Shown piece after piece: positions 1 through 6,634 of a stretch of DNA of 18,576 bases. The DNA is from Gallionella sp. UBA6045. Its GTDB lineage: Bacteria > Pseudomonadota > Gammaproteobacteria > Burkholderiales > Gallionellaceae. Numbering within the stretch: the stretch's first letter is position 1; each line of letters opens with the position of its first letter. The DNA is taken from contig DIYV01000031.1 in assembly GCA_002429165.1 (NCBI GenBank), forward strand, positions 13,987-32,562. Direction: 5' to 3'. Under the pieces are notes generated by a model. The model was not told where the DNA came from and ran no database searches. It was given only the letters and a program-made list of their open reading frames with translations. Made by a program: the position numbers and the translations under genes.

Positions 1-476
1 CTCACTTTGCGCGGATCGATTTCAATCGAGTACTCGCCGTCTTCCACCAGCCTGAAATGCTGGCGGATCGCCGACATCACCTGGCGAATCTCGTCATCGC
101 TCAGAAAAGTCGGCGTGCCGCCGCCGAAGTGCAACTGCTCTATGACCTGCTCCGGTCCGAGCAGCATCGCCTGCATGGCCATCTCCTTGATCAGGTATCG
201 CACGTACTCGCCCGCTTTGCTCTTGTCCTTGGTGATGACTTTGTTGCAGGCACAGTAAAAGCAAAGCGTGTTGCAGAATGGAATATGGATATATAGCGAC
301 AAAGGACGGTCGCTACCGCCAATTTCGCGTTTTGCCACCCATCGGCTATAGCTCTCTGCATTGAATGTTTCAACGAAACGATCCGCAGTGGGATAAGAGG
401 TATAACGCGGACCGTTCTTGTCGAGCCGACGTATCAGCTCCAGGTCCACTATCAGATGATTAACCGTGTTATCCAT
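1..476 (-). CDS. hemN: Oxygen-independent coproporphyrinogen III oxidase, N-terminal part (cut by window edge)
   Basis: Radical-SAM enzyme that decarboxylates coproporphyrinogen III to protoporphyrinogen IX in haem synthesis without oxygen; cytosolic. The reverse strand from 476 is open to the window edge and gives the first 158 residues of a family usually about 450-460 long. Visible: RYTSYPTADRF (24-34), then LYIHIPFCNTLCFYCACN (61-78) with the CX3CX2C iron-sulfur Cys at 68, 72 and 75 and the HemN-type extra Cys 77, then QLHFGGGTPTFL (114-125), the SAM-binding glycine motif. The ATG at 476 follows GGAGGG with short spacing, a strong ribosome site. The CXC ending separates true HemN from HemW-like relatives. 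The rest lies beyond the left edge. hemN commonly sits beside cbb3 oxidase genes, since both serve low-oxygen respiration; that fits this window. Confidence 0.95.
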   Translation of the reverse strand, partial: MDNTVNHLIVDLELIRRLDKNGPRYTSYPTADRFVETFNAESYSRWVAKREIGGSDRPLSLYIHIPFCNTLCFYCACNKVITKDKSKAGEYVRYLIKEMAMQAMLLGPEQVIEQLHFGGGTPTFLSDDEIRQVMSAIRQHFRLVEDGEYSIEIDPRKV

Positions 477-941
477 AAACCCTCCATAATTGCCAAGCAT
501 TATGCCATCTAGCTGCCTGAAACACACCCGATCATGTGACGATCACTTGAGAATCCCACTAGTTACGATCCGTTCCCAATACGCAATTTGAAGCGGCACT
601 TAACAGCCAACCCGGATTGGGCATAGCCGTTTACAGGAAGTTCCATCGCCATAATTCGGATATAGGGCCACCAATTATATGTAGTTTGGTTGATCCATGT
701 CAGTGCATTGATACACGTTTGCAGTTATGTTTCTGCCTATTCTGCTGAGGGCTGAAAAAGTGCTTTTTTTCGCAGTAGCTGCGTTGGGTGGGAGCAGAAC
801 GGTTAGAGCTGGAGGTCATGATTGAAGCTCATCTCGGATGTAGCGGTATGAAACCAGAAAATCTGCAACCCGGCAATGTTAATTGCTTGGCTTTATAGCT
901 GTAACAAAGGAGTGTGTTGCTTGTCTCGCGGCAGGAGACAA
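477..941. other. Intergenic region between hemN and the tiny membrane-peptide ORFs
   Basis: No convincing gene. It must hold the leftward hemN promoter and probably a rightward one. Visible elements are weak: a small dyad GTGA-CGA-TCAC at 536-546; a half-matching Fnr-like TTGATCCATGTCAG at 690-703; and the dyad AAAAAG-TG-CTTTTT near 755-768. A 26-codon ORF (818-898) has GGAGG only two bases before its ATG and no recognisable product. I see no RNA gene or mobile element. Confidence 0.5.
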
Positions 942-1037
942 ATGACACGTTGTTTTCTTGATGTTATTATCAGCTGTGCCCTTGGAATAGGGATTGTTAG
1001 TTTTATTATCTTTGACAGAGGAGCTGCAAATGCTTGA
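942..1037 (+). CDS. Tiny single-helix membrane peptide, 31 aa, unknown function
   Basis: A 31-codon ORF. The product has a short polar start (MTRCFLD), one hydrophobic stretch (about residues 8-24) and a polar end (FDRGAANA), so it is probably a one-pass membrane peptide. AGGAG lies four bases before the ATG. Its TGA overlaps the ATG of the next small ORF by eight bases, and the GAGGAG that would serve that ORF lies inside this one, suggesting translational coupling. It contains two Cys (4 and 12). I do not recognise a family. Tiny one-helix proteins are known accessory subunits of haem-copper oxidases and bd oxidases; relevance here is inferred only from the neighbourhood. Confidence 0.5.
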   Translation: MTRCFLDVIISCALGIGIVSFIIFDRGAANA

Positions 1038-1137
1038 ACCATATGACACAAATACCACCGATGTTGTTGCCATGTATATAGGTATATTCGTTTTTTTATT
1101 TGGCTTGGCTTTTATTCTAATGAAAAAGAATTCCTAA
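1030..1137 (+). CDS. Tiny single-helix membrane peptide, 35 aa, CcoQ-sized
   Basis: A 35-codon ORF starting inside the previous one, with GAGGAG seven bases ahead of ATG. The product has an acidic N terminus (MLEPYDTNTTD), a single hydrophobic helix (about 12-30) and a basic end (MKKNS), the layout expected for an N-out/C-in one-pass peptide. Size and shape resemble the 35-aa peptide at 15562-15669 and small oxidase subunits of the CcoQ kind, but no diagnostic motif can be claimed. A cytochrome gene follows 87 bases later. Expression is likely from the strong ribosome site but not proven. Confidence 0.55.
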   Translation: MLEPYDTNTTDVVAMYIGIFVFLFGLAFILMKKNS

Positions 1138-1224
1138 TTTGCTTGTCTGGCGGGGGGACGCAATAGCGTTGAGACGCATTAGGCGCTGGTAATTAAAAAA
1201 TTTTGAGTGGGGAGGGGTAGGTAC

Positions 1225-1992
1225 ATGATTAAATTATCCAATTTGGCGTTGGTAGGCTTGGGGACAGTCGCCATGCTGGCTTTTTCTGGAGCAGGCTTTG
1301 CTGACGAAAGTATCGTCACTGCAAATCCCGCCAATGGGAAAAATATCTTCGAAAACGGCAAAGGCGACAGCGTTCCGGCTTGCGCCACATGCCATGGCGA
1401 TAAAGCAATGGGCAATGATGATATGGGCTCCCCGAGGCTAGCAAATATCGGGTATGTATACATCGTCAAGCAACTGAACAATTTTGCCGAAGACAAGCGC
1501 ACAGATCTGACCATGCAGCAGATGAATGGTATTGCAAAAGGACTGACTGAACAGGACATGCGTGACTTGGCGTCGTATGAAGATACCTTCCCGCTGGACA
1601 ATCCTGAGCGCTCCGATCTCAGCCAGCTTAAGACAAATGGCGCGGCGGTAGGTGAAACATTCAAGGGTAAACTCCTGGTTCGCTATGGCAGCAAGGATAA
1701 GGTTTCTGCTTGCCAGACCTGTCACGGCTTTGACGGTCGCGGTGCCGACCCGGTATTTCCGAAGATCGGTCACCAGAAATATGTGTATCTGGTCAATCAG
1801 TTGACACATTGGCGTGACAGTTCCCGCACGAATGATCCGGATATGATGATGAACAAGATCGCCAAGAATCTGACTGACGATGACATCCACAATGCCGCGG
1901 CCTACCTGTCGCAAGCATCCGATAGCACGGCTGGTGACGGTATGGAAATTGACAATGAAACTGTTTTGAAAAACGTTAAAATCGTCAAGTAA
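1225..1992 (+). CDS. Dihaem cytochrome c, cytochrome c4-like, periplasmic
   Basis: Soluble periplasmic electron carrier of two fused class I cytochrome c domains. The 255-aa product has a Sec signal peptide ending AGFA before DES (about residue 26). Haem-binding CATCH is at 53-57 and CQTCH at 163-167, each followed by the c4-type G-x-x-x-x-G. Probable axial Met residues lie about 45 residues after each haem site, in QQMNGIAKGL (98-107) and MMMNKIAKNL (208-217). I chose the ATG at 1225, preceded by GGAGGGG; an upstream in-frame GTG would spoil the signal peptide. Cytochrome c4 donates electrons to cbb3 and other terminal oxidases in several proteobacteria, so this is a good candidate donor for the oxidase encoded at the right. 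A terminator-like hairpin follows, so it may be made in excess over the genes after it. Confidence 0.88.
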   Translation: MIKLSNLALVGLGTVAMLAFSGAGFADESIVTANPANGKNIFENGKGDSVPACATCHGDKAMGNDDMGSPRLANIGYVYIVKQLNNFAEDKRTDLTMQQMNGIAKGLTEQDMRDLASYEDTFPLDNPERSDLSQLKTNGAAVGETFKGKLLVRYGSKDKVSACQTCHGFDGRGADPVFPKIGHQKYVYLVNQLTHWRDSSRTNDPDMMMNKIAKNLTDDDIHNAAAYLSQASDSTAGDGMEIDNETVLKNVKIVK

Positions 1993-2017
1993 CGTATTGT
2001 TGGCATTCTTGCGCGTT

Positions 2018-2045
2018 CTCCCGCGCCGGCTGTAAGGTGCGGGAG
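2018..2045 (+). other. Inverted repeat CTCCCGC / GCGGGAG after the cytochrome c4-like gene
   Basis: Seven-base perfect arms at 2018-2024 and 2039-2045 around a 14-base loop, 26 bases after the stop codon. Only a short GGTTTG follows, so alone it is a poor terminator; it may stabilise the 3' end of the cytochrome mRNA. Confidence 0.5.
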
Positions 2046-2054
2046 GTTTGATGG

Positions 2055-2083
2055 AGACTGGTCTGCATTGATCAGTCTTTTTT
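2055..2083 (+). terminator. Rho-independent terminator-like hairpin
   Basis: AGACTGGTC pairs with GATCAGTCT (nine pairs, one G-U) around the six-base loop TGCATT, followed by six T. It lies between the dihaem cytochrome gene and the monohaem cytochrome gene, so the latter group may need read-through or its own promoter. Confidence 0.65.
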
Positions 2084-2148
2084 GCTTTGTGAGCCGTTGA
2101 AGAAATTCAGCGGCTTCCGGGCCTTATGTTTGATCAAGATTGGTGATG

Positions 2149-2730
2149 ATGAAAAAGGGAGAAAAGATTCTTTTTGGGGTGGTAGCATTTCTGATTGTGA
2201 TTACTGTGATTAACTTTACCCTATTGCAGAAAGCCAGCCATGACAGTGTTAAACCGTTGTTTCCGATTCTGACGCACTACGATTTTTCTCCTGCCGGCAT
2301 GCGCGGTTACAGCATTTATGAACATAACAATTGCTACGATTGTCATAAGGCGGTGGGAAGCGGCACCAGCATGGGTGTAACCCTGGATGGTTTGGGTTCA
2401 AAACATGATGTAAATTATTTCTACAATTTTCTCAAGGAACCTGAAAAAACTTATGGCGCAAAGACTTTGGACCATGGTGCGCCACCAAAGGATGCTGCTT
2501 ATGTGTCGTCTCTTCCGGACTCGGATTTGCATGACATGGCCATATTCCTGTCCGAACTTAAATCCGACCAAGGGTCTTCATCATCCTTCGAGCCACCCAA
2601 AGGCGATTCCAGCTTTATTGACGCCATGGTTGACATGTGGACACCGGCAGGTTGGAGAAGCAAGTATCGGGATATTCGCGACTGGATGAAGTCAAAATCA
2701 CAAGAGGATCAGCATGACAAAAAGCAATGA
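2149..2730 (+). CDS. Membrane-anchored monohaem cytochrome c, paralogue of the protein at 14338-14820
   Basis: One N-terminal helix (about 7-26) anchors a periplasmic cytochrome c domain with one haem site CYDCH (62-66). It starts MKKGEK, matching MKRGEK of the 160-aa cytochrome at 14338-14820; both also share an IY-x-HN segment just before the haem site, so they are paralogues. At the place where that paralogue has a Met-Pro axial-ligand candidate, this protein reads AAYVSS, so the usual sixth ligand seems missing. The C terminus carries an extra charged tail of about 50 residues. In-frame TTG, GTG and ATG codons precede; I chose the ATG at 2149 by analogy with the paralogue, with ATG 2146 equally possible and no clear ribosome site. 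The stop overlaps the next gene by 17 bases. Likely an electron-transfer subunit for the CcoN-like proteins nearby (inference). Confidence 0.82.
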   Translation: MKKGEKILFGVVAFLIVITVINFTLLQKASHDSVKPLFPILTHYDFSPAGMRGYSIYEHNNCYDCHKAVGSGTSMGVTLDGLGSKHDVNYFYNFLKEPEKTYGAKTLDHGAPPKDAAYVSSLPDSDLHDMAIFLSELKSDQGSSSSFEPPKGDSSFIDAMVDMWTPAGWRSKYRDIRDWMKSKSQEDQHDKKQ

Positions 2731-3229
2731 ACTGAGCGCATCAGACAACAAGGAATTCACCAGATACATTTTATTGTTTGTATATGCGTGCATTATTTAC
2801 AGCATCATCGGTTTTTCCTGGGGTGCCGTCATGGGCGGGGTTCCGGCTTTCAGGCATTTTGTCGATTACAGCGCCCATGGCCGTTTGATTACCTTGGCGC
2901 ATGGACACATCAACCTGCTGGGCTGGGTGGAAATGGCCATATTCGCCGCCCTTTACTATGTGGTTCCCACCGTATCCCGCCGTTCCATTTACAGCTTGCG
3001 CCTTGTGAAGGTCCATTTTTGGATGCATAACTTCGGACTGATCGGAATGGTGGTGTTTTTCCTGTCTGCCGGACTGGTCGGAGGCCTCAGCACAGGTCCA
3101 GATACCGAAAAACTGGTCAGCCATTTACTCGCTTTTGTCGGCATATTTGGAACATTGGTCCTGTCGGCAAATATCGTATGGGGTTATAACCTGTATAAAA
3201 CCACCGTCGGGTGGCAGAAACAGGCATGA
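2714..3229 (+). CDS. Four-helix CcoN-like orphan module (C-terminal part of haem-copper oxidase subunit I)
   Basis: A 171-aa membrane protein with about four helices. Residues 60-103 (TLAHGHINLLGWVEMA, then IYSLRLVKVHFW) match by eye the stretch of CcoN that starts with the haem-ligand helix X: G-H-x-H-x-x-x-LGW followed by YS-x-x-L-x-x-x-HFW. The two His (63, 65) that in CcoN bind haem b3 and low-spin haem b are kept, and His 55 also lines up. Nothing corresponds to the earlier CcoN helices carrying the CuB ligands, so it cannot form a complete binuclear centre alone. AGAGG precedes ATG 2714. It overlaps the cytochrome gene upstream by 17 bases and the lipoprotein gene downstream by 4, so the three are probably made together. 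It could bind a single haem b, act as a quinol or NO-interacting module, or be an accessory subunit; function is unknown. Confidence 0.8.
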   Translation: MTKSNELSASDNKEFTRYILLFVYACIIYSIIGFSWGAVMGGVPAFRHFVDYSAHGRLITLAHGHINLLGWVEMAIFAALYYVVPTVSRRSIYSLRLVKVHFWMHNFGLIGMVVFFLSAGLVGGLSTGPDTEKLVSHLLAFVGIFGTLVLSANIVWGYNLYKTTVGWQKQA

Positions 3230-3723
3230 ACAATCGGCGGTTTCTATCGGCCTGCTGCGGTATAGCCCTGGGCTTGCTGGGCGGATGCGATCAGAGATTA
3301 TCTGCGGGTTTCACGATCGGACAAAAGGCCCCCAGTGTGGCCACCAAAACCCTGGCTGACGTAGGAGGTGACTTCAGCAAAATCACCACTTACCGGCAGC
3401 CGGATCCACGCATGTACCAGTATTCGATCGACAAGGCTCTGTTAACCGGTAAGCCGATTGTGTTGGAGTTTGCGACTCCCGGGCATTGCACTAACTGTGA
3501 CGAACAACTACAAGTGCTTAAGGCAATTCTCGACAAATATCAGGGGCAGATGATATTTATCCACATAGATCAATATGAAAACCCGCAAGCATATAAAGCA
3601 TATCAGGTCATGGGCGACCCTTGGACGTTCCTCATAGACAAACATGGGATTGTGCGTTTTGAACGCGCGGGCGCAACGCTGTATGGCGAATTAGATATGG
3701 CTATCAAACAGCATTTATTGTGA
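3226..3723 (+). CDS. Thioredoxin-fold lipoprotein with CTNC active site
   Basis: The 165-aa product has a lipoprotein signal (lipobox LGGC, lipid-accepting Cys 21), then a thioredoxin-like domain from about residue 67. The redox motif is C88-T-N-C91 within EFATPGHCTNCDEQL; the cis-Pro element is MGDPWTFLID (129-138), with Pro 132. It would face the periplasm, anchored in a membrane. Such proteins keep apocytochrome CXXCH thiols reduced, or handle copper for oxidase CuB or CuA sites (CcmG/ResA/TlpA-like or Sco-like roles). It lacks the CXXXC of Sco proteins, so thiol reduction for cytochrome or oxidase maturation is the better guess. ATG 3226 overlaps the preceding stop as ATGA; earlier in-frame codons would push the lipobox inward. 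Confidence 0.83.
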   Translation: MNNRRFLSACCGIALGLLGGCDQRLSAGFTIGQKAPSVATKTLADVGGDFSKITTYRQPDPRMYQYSIDKALLTGKPIVLEFATPGHCTNCDEQLQVLKAILDKYQGQMIFIHIDQYENPQAYKAYQVMGDPWTFLIDKHGIVRFERAGATLYGELDMAIKQHLL

Positions 3724-3787
3724 AGTGGTGAGCCAACCTGATCGCAGCGGCAAATTGAAAACAAAAAAGTGGGTGGGTGGCAGAAAC

Positions 3788-4261
3788 ATGGCAAATAAGG
3801 ATGCAGCAGGTACGATGCAACTTGAGTTGGTTCAGGATCGCAAAGGCATGGTATGGGATTTGTTGCTTTACATTCCCACGGTAATTGCGCTTGCTTCCAT
3901 ATCGGCCAGTTTTTGGTATGGCGATAACCACAACATGGGATATTTATTTTTTTTCCTGACCTGTTTCTTTTTTATAGCCGGTTTTAACCGGGTATTTAAA
4001 ACGCGGTTGATGTTATTGCCGTCAGCGCCGATAAGCCTAAAAGTGGCCGAGCAAAGTATAGGTTTGGTGCTGAGAAACGGCACGCAGGTAGATTTGGTGA
4101 AAAACCTTCGCTACTACTCCGATTATGCGGGCAAGTCCTTTGGTATTGCCGGCCTGGATGGTGCGGGAAAGCAATTGCAGTTCGTGTTTCACCGGGGCCA
4201 GTTTGCAACTGTGGATCAATATAATTCTGCTCAAGACATGTTGCGGCGCCACAAAAAGTAA
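3788..4261 (+). CDS. Two-helix membrane protein, unknown function
   Basis: A 157-aa product with two adjacent hydrophobic segments (about 26-43 and 50-68), then an 85-residue soluble C-terminal part beginning FKTRLMLLP that looks beta-rich, in the manner of small PH-like membrane proteins. I cannot name a family. Two starts are possible: GTG 3725, right after the preceding stop, or ATG 3788, preceded by a G-rich stretch; I prefer the ATG because the extra 21 residues are basic and uninformative. It is last in the plus-strand run and converges on the gene at 4301. Context suggests an accessory of the cytochrome/CcoN-like group. Confidence 0.65.
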   Translation: MANKDAAGTMQLELVQDRKGMVWDLLLYIPTVIALASISASFWYGDNHNMGYLFFFLTCFFFIAGFNRVFKTRLMLLPSAPISLKVAEQSIGLVLRNGTQVDLVKNLRYYSDYAGKSFGIAGLDGAGKQLQFVFHRGQFATVDQYNSAQDMLRRHKK

Positions 4262-4300
4262 CTGCAGGTTATCTGTTTTGCAACAACCAGAGTACTACCA

Positions 4301-4501
4301 CTACTTCCGTCCGGAACGTCTTTGGATGACATCCCAGGTCATGTATCCGATGACACCAGCAACAACCAGGCAAGCTAAAGTGATGATCTGATATTCCGAT
4401 TCAGGACTTACCAATCCGCCTATGAACATATGCACCGCAAAGCCCGTTATGAACAGCGCACTGATCGCAACAACCACATAAATCAGTATCTCGCCTATCA
4501 C
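4301..4501 (-). CDS. Small two-helix membrane protein, unknown
   Basis: A 66-aa product with two hydrophobic segments (about 4-29 and 37-57) joined by a short polar loop (VSPESEYQ) and ending in a basic QRRSGRK tail, which suggests both ends are cytoplasmic. Start is GTG 4501, nine bases after the stop of the 480-aa membrane protein, so the two are probably cotranscribed. No family recognised. Confidence 0.65.
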   Translation of the reverse strand: MIGEILIYVVVAISALFITGFAVHMFIGGLVSPESEYQIITLACLVVAGVIGYMTWDVIQRRSGRK

Positions 4502-4510
4502 GCTATCTGC

Positions 4511-5953
4511 TCACTTTTTTAACGCTATTGGGGATTGCTTGATTTCCACAATTACTCCTCCTCGCTGCAAGGCGACAGTCTCGACTTTTCCTGCGTCCAT
4601 CAAAGCAAGATTGTGAGAAAGTGATCTATTCGCTGGGTCTCGCGGATCGAATACCAGATACTTCACTCCCTGCAACATCGCGAACAACGCTTGCTCATCC
4701 TTTGCGGCGGGAGGCAATGCCAATGTGTCGCACCGGCATGCCAACATGGTCCGGGCCGGCCATTGACTCGCTATCCGAATCGGTTTGTCCGCGGGTGAGT
4801 TTTGCTTATGCCCATCATTTGGAAAACTCTCGATGTTTTCAACGAAAGATTTGATCAAGCTGTCACTTGGCCCAAGCTGGCCCGCCAGCATATTTTGATA
4901 GCGAGCCTTGTCAATCATCATATATGTAGTGGAAATCACGACAATCAGAACCAGAACCACGCCGCGCTGCTGCCAGAATCCACCCTTCAAACCTGTATCA
5001 TTCTGCAACAACAAAGGCAATCCCCAGTATAAGCAAATTGTCAGCGCAACCATGCCGAGAGTTTCATCTCCGGTCAGCATGCTTATGATGAGCGCGGCCA
5101 GTAAAATACGTCCCAGAAAATCGGCCCATAAATTGTTCGCTTGTTTCCAGATTACCACGAGCAGGATAAATAGCATCCCGATTCCGCTTATCCATCTGTC
5201 GGCTCCAAGGCTTTTGTTGTCAACCGGTCCCAAGAGCATACTTGACAAGCCCTTCATCGGGTTTGTAAACCACGCTACATGACTCCATCCCAAAGTCAGG
5301 ATCAAGCCGAAAAGAACTGTAAAAACGATCCCGCCGAAAAAATAACTTTGCTGCTTTTTGTTAAGCGGGTTTTTATACCACGTCCACAACAAAGCCAAGG
5401 GGTATGCAAGGCCAGCCGGATGAAGTGTGACGCTCACCAGACATAATAATATTTGCGCAAAATACATTCCACCGAATGCTTGAGGCGATTCGCGGTACTT
5501 CAGATCCGCCCATGCGCCCAGTACAAATGTAAACAACAGGTATGGCGTAACAGAAATACTGTCGAGCTGGTTCAATACCAGAGGAGAGATCAGCAACAAT
5601 CCGGTGGCCAATAGCGCACCTTCGGAATCTCCGCTACGCCGCCGCCATGAGTGGAAAGCCCAAGCCGCAACCGCCATCACCAGGATGGTAAATATCTTTG
5701 CGGCTATTACATTGCCTGTCCATAAAAAGCCTACAGGTGCGAGAAACACCGCGCGAAAATCGGGAAGCCCCAAAGTTACAATTGAGCTGACAACATTGTC
5801 TACGACCGACCAAGTCAGCAGTAACGCCTGAGCCGCACCCTCGTCGATGCCATAAGTTGATTTGTTAAACAACATAAAACACATGACACCCCAAAACAAC
5901 AGAGCGAGATAAGCCCAATATTTTTGTGGGATCCGCATTAACCAATTGTTCAT
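4511..5953 (-). CDS. Polytopic membrane protein, GT-C glycosyltransferase-like
   Basis: A 480-aa protein with about ten or more hydrophobic helices followed by a C-terminal soluble domain of about 110 residues. The first helix is followed by YGIDEGA (34-40); an acidic pair in the first outer loop is typical of GT-C enzymes (PMT/ArnT/GT39-like), which use polyprenyl-phosphate sugars to glycosylate proteins or lipids outside the membrane. The run of helices and the terminal domain with LVFDPRDPANRS fit that class, but I see no family-specific signature, so this is tentative. GAGGAAC precedes ATG 5953. It is divergent from the 36-aa peptide at 6363 and paired with the 66-aa gene after it. Its link to the respiratory genes is unclear. 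Confidence 0.6.
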   Translation of the reverse strand: MNNWLMRIPQKYWAYLALLFWGVMCFMLFNKSTYGIDEGAAQALLLTWSVVDNVVSSIVTLGLPDFRAVFLAPVGFLWTGNVIAAKIFTILVMAVAAWAFHSWRRRSGDSEGALLATGLLLISPLVLNQLDSISVTPYLLFTFVLGAWADLKYRESPQAFGGMYFAQILLCLVSVTLHPAGLAYPLALLWTWYKNPLNKKQQSYFFGGIVFTVLFGLILTLGWSHVAWFTNPMKGLSSMLLGPVDNKSLGADRWISGIGMLFILLVVIWKQANNLWADFLGRILLAALIISMLTGDETLGMVALTICLYWGLPLLLQNDTGLKGGFWQQRGVVLVLIVVISTTYMMIDKARYQNMLAGQLGPSDSLIKSFVENIESFPNDGHKQNSPADKPIRIASQWPARTMLACRCDTLALPPAAKDEQALFAMLQGVKYLVFDPRDPANRSLSHNLALMDAGKVETVALQRGGVIVEIKQSPIALKK

Positions 5954-5978
5954 TTTGAATTAGTTCCTCATGGGAATA

Positions 5979-5994
5979 CATGCAAGTTTGCATG
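5979..5994. repeat. Palindrome CATGCAA-GT-TTGCATG
   Basis: Perfect seven-base arms around two bases, 26 bases upstream of the start of the 480-aa membrane protein gene, so within its leader or promoter. A compact dyad like this suits a dimeric repressor, but no regulator can be named. Confidence 0.5.
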
Positions 5995-6007
5995 GGGATT
6001 GCGCATC

Positions 6008-6057
6008 ATCACACTTGCTAAAGTTGCAGCTGAATTTGTTTGCAACGACTGTGTGAT
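6008..6057. repeat. Nested inverted repeats, possible structured leader
   Basis: Outer arms ATCACAC (6008-6014) and GTGTGAT (6051-6057) enclose inner arms GTTGCA (6023-6028) and TGCAAC (6041-6046), with a 12-base apical loop and an asymmetric internal loop. In RNA this forms a two-stem hairpin on either strand. It lies 55-104 bases upstream of the 480-aa gene start, so it could be an operator pair or a folded 5' leader. No known riboswitch or RNA family recognised. Confidence 0.4.
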
Positions 6058-6362
6058 TTGCCGATGAAAGTAATGTCGATATTGGGAACTGGCAGGGCTA
6101 CGGCCAAGCTCAATAGCAATAGATTCAAGCTAAAAATCCTCGAGGATTCTATCAGGAAGTAAACCAGGGCAGCAATATTATGTTCGGCATTGCATCAAGG
6201 CGCGTGATGACTTTGTTAAACATTATTTGTTACACATTAAGTGGTTGCATGGACATGTTGATTCCGATAAACTTGCGTGTAAAGGTAGGCGATGATCTGA
6301 CGATCTTTGGACATCTGTGAGCCTTTATTTTCAAGTCGCATAACCAAACGGAGAAATGAGCT

Positions 6363-6473
6363 ATGCCAATCGAACTTTTAGTGCCAATTGCAATATTTCT
6401 TTTGGGGATGGTGGTTTCAGTAAGCCTATCCAACTTAGGAATCGAACGCATCATCGAGGGCAACAAGAAGTAA
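6363..6473 (+). CDS. Tiny single-helix membrane peptide, 36 aa
   Basis: A 36-codon ORF with GGAG nine bases before ATG. The product (start MPIELLVPIA) has one hydrophobic helix (about 5-23) and a charged end (ERIIEGNKK). An overlapping ATG at 6357 in another frame gives a longer reading frame without protein-like character and with too short a ribosome spacing. A strong terminator 37 bases after the stop supports this as a short independent transcript or the head of a partly terminated operon leading to the CcoN-like module at 6635. Size and shape match the other tiny peptides of the window; exact role unknown. Confidence 0.6.
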   Translation: MPIELLVPIAIFLLGMVVSVSLSNLGIERIIEGNKK

Positions 6474-6509
6474 TTAAGACCCGCCTTACGATCAAGAACG
6501 CAGCGAAAG

Positions 6510-6537
6510 TGTCCGGCTATAGCCGGGCATTTTCTTT
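6510..6537 (+). terminator. Rho-independent terminator after the 36-aa peptide
   Basis: The palindrome CCGGCTATAGCCGG (6513-6526), extended by outer pairs T-G, G-C and T-A, gives an eight-pair stem with a TATA loop, followed by the T-rich tract TTTTCTTTTT. It would partly separate the peptide from the CcoN-like gene that starts about 100 bases later. Confidence 0.75.
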
Positions 6538-6634
6538 TTATGGCGCCACAGAAGCACAATAATTTCTGTCCGCCTTCCTATTGTTCGGCCTACCTCACCC
6601 AAACAACCTAAACAATGCACCCCAGCGCTCTTCT

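Larger units (their letters stand above)
5954..6362. other. Divergent intergenic region with several dyads
   Basis: It separates the leftward 480-aa gene from the rightward 36-aa peptide and should contain both promoters. It holds the compact palindrome at 5979-5994 and the nested inverted repeat at 6008-6057, listed separately. The half next to 6363 is AT-rich, with repeated TTTGTTA-like tracts near 6212-6231. A 32-codon ORF from 6064 has no ribosome site and is not called. No RNA gene was recognised. Confidence 0.5.

Noticed and set aside
690..703. Fnr-like site TTGATCCATGTCAG upstream of hemN
   Set aside because: Only the left half matches TTGAT-N4-ATCAA fully, and it lies over 200 bases from the hemN start.
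818..898. 26-codon ORF with GGAGG just ahead of ATG
   Set aside because: Only two bases separate the ribosome site from the start, and the product has no helix, signal or motif.
2714..3229. CcoN-like module as a decayed fragment of ccoN
   Set aside because: Intact frame, good ribosome site, overlaps with both neighbours and kept His residues argue for a maintained gene.
6064..6162. 32-codon ORF in the divergent intergenic region
   Set aside because: No ribosome site and no membrane, signal or domain character.
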